Shown in pieces: positions 6,168 through 6,833 of a stretch of 6,833 nt of DNA. Location: the NCBI GenBank assembly GCA_027069385.1, contig JALXER010000125.1, forward strand, positions 1 to 6,833, in the 5' to 3' direction. The stretch comes from Paracoccaceae bacterium. GTDB lineage: Bacteria > Pseudomonadota > Alphaproteobacteria > Rhodobacterales > Rhodobacteraceae. A program made the position numbers and the translations under genes. Each line of letters opens with the position of its first letter. Positions within the stretch are counted from its first letter, which is position 1. The notes beneath the pieces are model-generated. The model ran no database searches. It was given only the letters and a program-made list of their open reading frames with translations, and was not told the origin of the DNA.

Positions 6168-6678
6168 AAAGCGCCCCGAAACCTGCGCCAAATGCGGCAT
6201 GGTCATCCTTAGACCGGCCTTGCCCAAATGCACCATATGCGGCGCGGCGCGGCAGGTTACGCCGCCTGAAATCGAATCGCAGCCGACGATACGGCGCGGC
6301 GAATCCACGGCCCGGATGTCAATATGGAAGCGGGTTAACCGGCTGTTCAGGTTTCAATCCGGCTGGTCCTCGCGCAAACGCATCCTGTTCAACAGCACGA
6401 TTACCGTGGGGTTGGGGCTGTGCATCCGGCTGTCTGATTTCAGGGACACGTTTTCCATGACCGCCACATGGCTGATGGATATCTGGCTGTTTCTTATCCT
6501 GCCGACGGTGCTGTTGAAAACGGCGGCGGCGCGGTTCCCTTATTGGAGTCTGGACGATATATTTTTCAGCAACGGCTCCGGCTGGGGCTTTCGGCAGGAA
6601 GCGGCGGCGGCCTTGCTAAGCTGGTTCTGGCAATTCGCCATCATGATGGCGATTATCGAATTTTCGATGCCGAAATAG
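6148..6678 (+). CDS. Zinc-ribbon membrane protein of unknown function
   Basis: I do not recognise a named family. The 176-aa product begins with a zinc ribbon: CAKC at 13-16 and CTIC at 28-31, giving CxxC-x11-CxxC. A basic linker follows (about 45-78: RRGE, KRVNRLFRFQ, SSRKR). Three likely membrane segments then lie near 79-94, 105-124 and 152-172. No ATG precedes the cysteines. The best starts are TTG 6148 (weak GGA 7 bp upstream) or TTG 6157, both inside secF. The first in-frame ATG (6199) would remove CAKC, so it is unlikely. TTG 6148 also places the first knuckle at C13 exactly as in the following gene. The 20-bp overlap with secF suggests translational coupling. The ribbon would be cytoplasmic if the N-terminus is inside. 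Function is unknown; a chaperone, protein-interaction or regulatory role is possible. Confidence 0.75.
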   Translation: MPTLTPEKRPETCAKCGMVILRPALPKCTICGAARQVTPPEIESQPTIRRGESTARMSIWKRVNRLFRFQSGWSSRKRILFNSTITVGLGLCIRLSDFRDTFSMTATWLMDIWLFLILPTVLLKTAAARFPYWSLDDIFFSNGSGWGFRQEAAAALLSWFWQFAIMMAIIEFSMPK

Positions 6679-6692
6679 AGGGGCGCAGAACC

Positions 6693-6833
6693 ATGGCCAA
6701 CCAGCCACCGGAATTTCAGCAAAAGACCTGCCGGTATTGCGACACATTGGCCGAGCCGCTGGCGACGCAATGCACCAATTGCGGTGCCAACCTGCCGGTG
6801 GCGCTGCCGCGACCCGTGGCGCGCATGGTTGCG
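6693..6833 (+). CDS. N-terminal part of a second zinc-ribbon protein (runs off the window)
   Basis: Starts at ATG 6693 with GAGGGG (6678-6683) nine bases upstream and stays open for 47 codons to the window edge. The visible part carries CRYC (13-16) and CTNC (27-30), a CxxC-x10-CxxC zinc ribbon, followed by a proline-rich linker (LPVALPRPVARMV). The layout and the phrases TC..C and CT.CGA closely echo the preceding gene, 14 bp away. The two are therefore likely paralogues in this module, or members of one family with different C-terminal parts. Whether this one also has membrane helices cannot be seen here. Confidence 0.75.
   Translation, partial: MANQPPEFQQKTCRYCDTLAEPLATQCTNCGANLPVALPRPVARMVA

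Noticed and set aside
5115..6308. A 397-codon open frame on the minus strand opposite secF
   Set aside because: Same type of mirror frame: His/Gln/Arg-rich low-complexity translation over a fully conserved secF.

Overview
The window looks like chromosomal DNA from an alphaproteobacterium, most likely a Rhodobacterales (Roseobacter-type) species. The reasons are the moderately high GC content, the strong GC preference at third codon positions, the separate SecD and SecF proteins with an alphaproteobacterial-length SecD (554 aa), and the style of the phenylacetate genes. Taxonomy is inferred from protein character only.

Region 1 (1-250, minus strand) is the 5' end of a gene leaving the window to the left. 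Its first ~45 codons read as the N-terminus of a crotonase/FadJ-type enoyl-CoA hydratase. From about codon 46 the same frame instead reads like the substrate-domain stretch of an FAD-dependent amine oxidase. This in-frame chimera is the strangest thing in the window.

Region 2 (251-331) is a compact divergent promoter. It holds a 20-bp near-perfect palindrome overlapped by a GACC-N4-GGTC palindrome, the type of site expected for the TetR-family regulator encoded just downstream.

Region 3 (332-2682, plus strand) is a tight three-gene operon: paaI thioesterase (GTG start), paaK phenylacetate-CoA ligase (ATGA overlap with paaI) and a PaaR-like TetR regulator that starts directly after the paaK stop codon. 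PaaK makes phenylacetyl-CoA, PaaI can hydrolyse stalled CoA thioesters to recover CoA, and the regulator probably controls the operon and the divergent gene.

Region 4 (2683-2855) is non-coding. It has a strong 9-bp hairpin just after the regulator, flanked by two 16-nt near-identical direct repeats, then a possible promoter.

Region 5 (2856-6167) starts with a 76-aa hydrophobic protein of unknown function and continues with the Sec accessory cluster yajC-secD-secF, whose products form the complex that uses proton motive force to help protein export through SecYEG.

Region 6 (6148-6833) holds two consecutive genes whose products begin with matching two-knuckle zinc ribbons. The first appears to start at a TTG inside the end of secF and has three predicted membrane segments; the second runs off the right edge. 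This pair, attached to secDF, is the most plausible undescribed element. No RNA genes, CRISPR array, insertion sequence or phage genes were seen.
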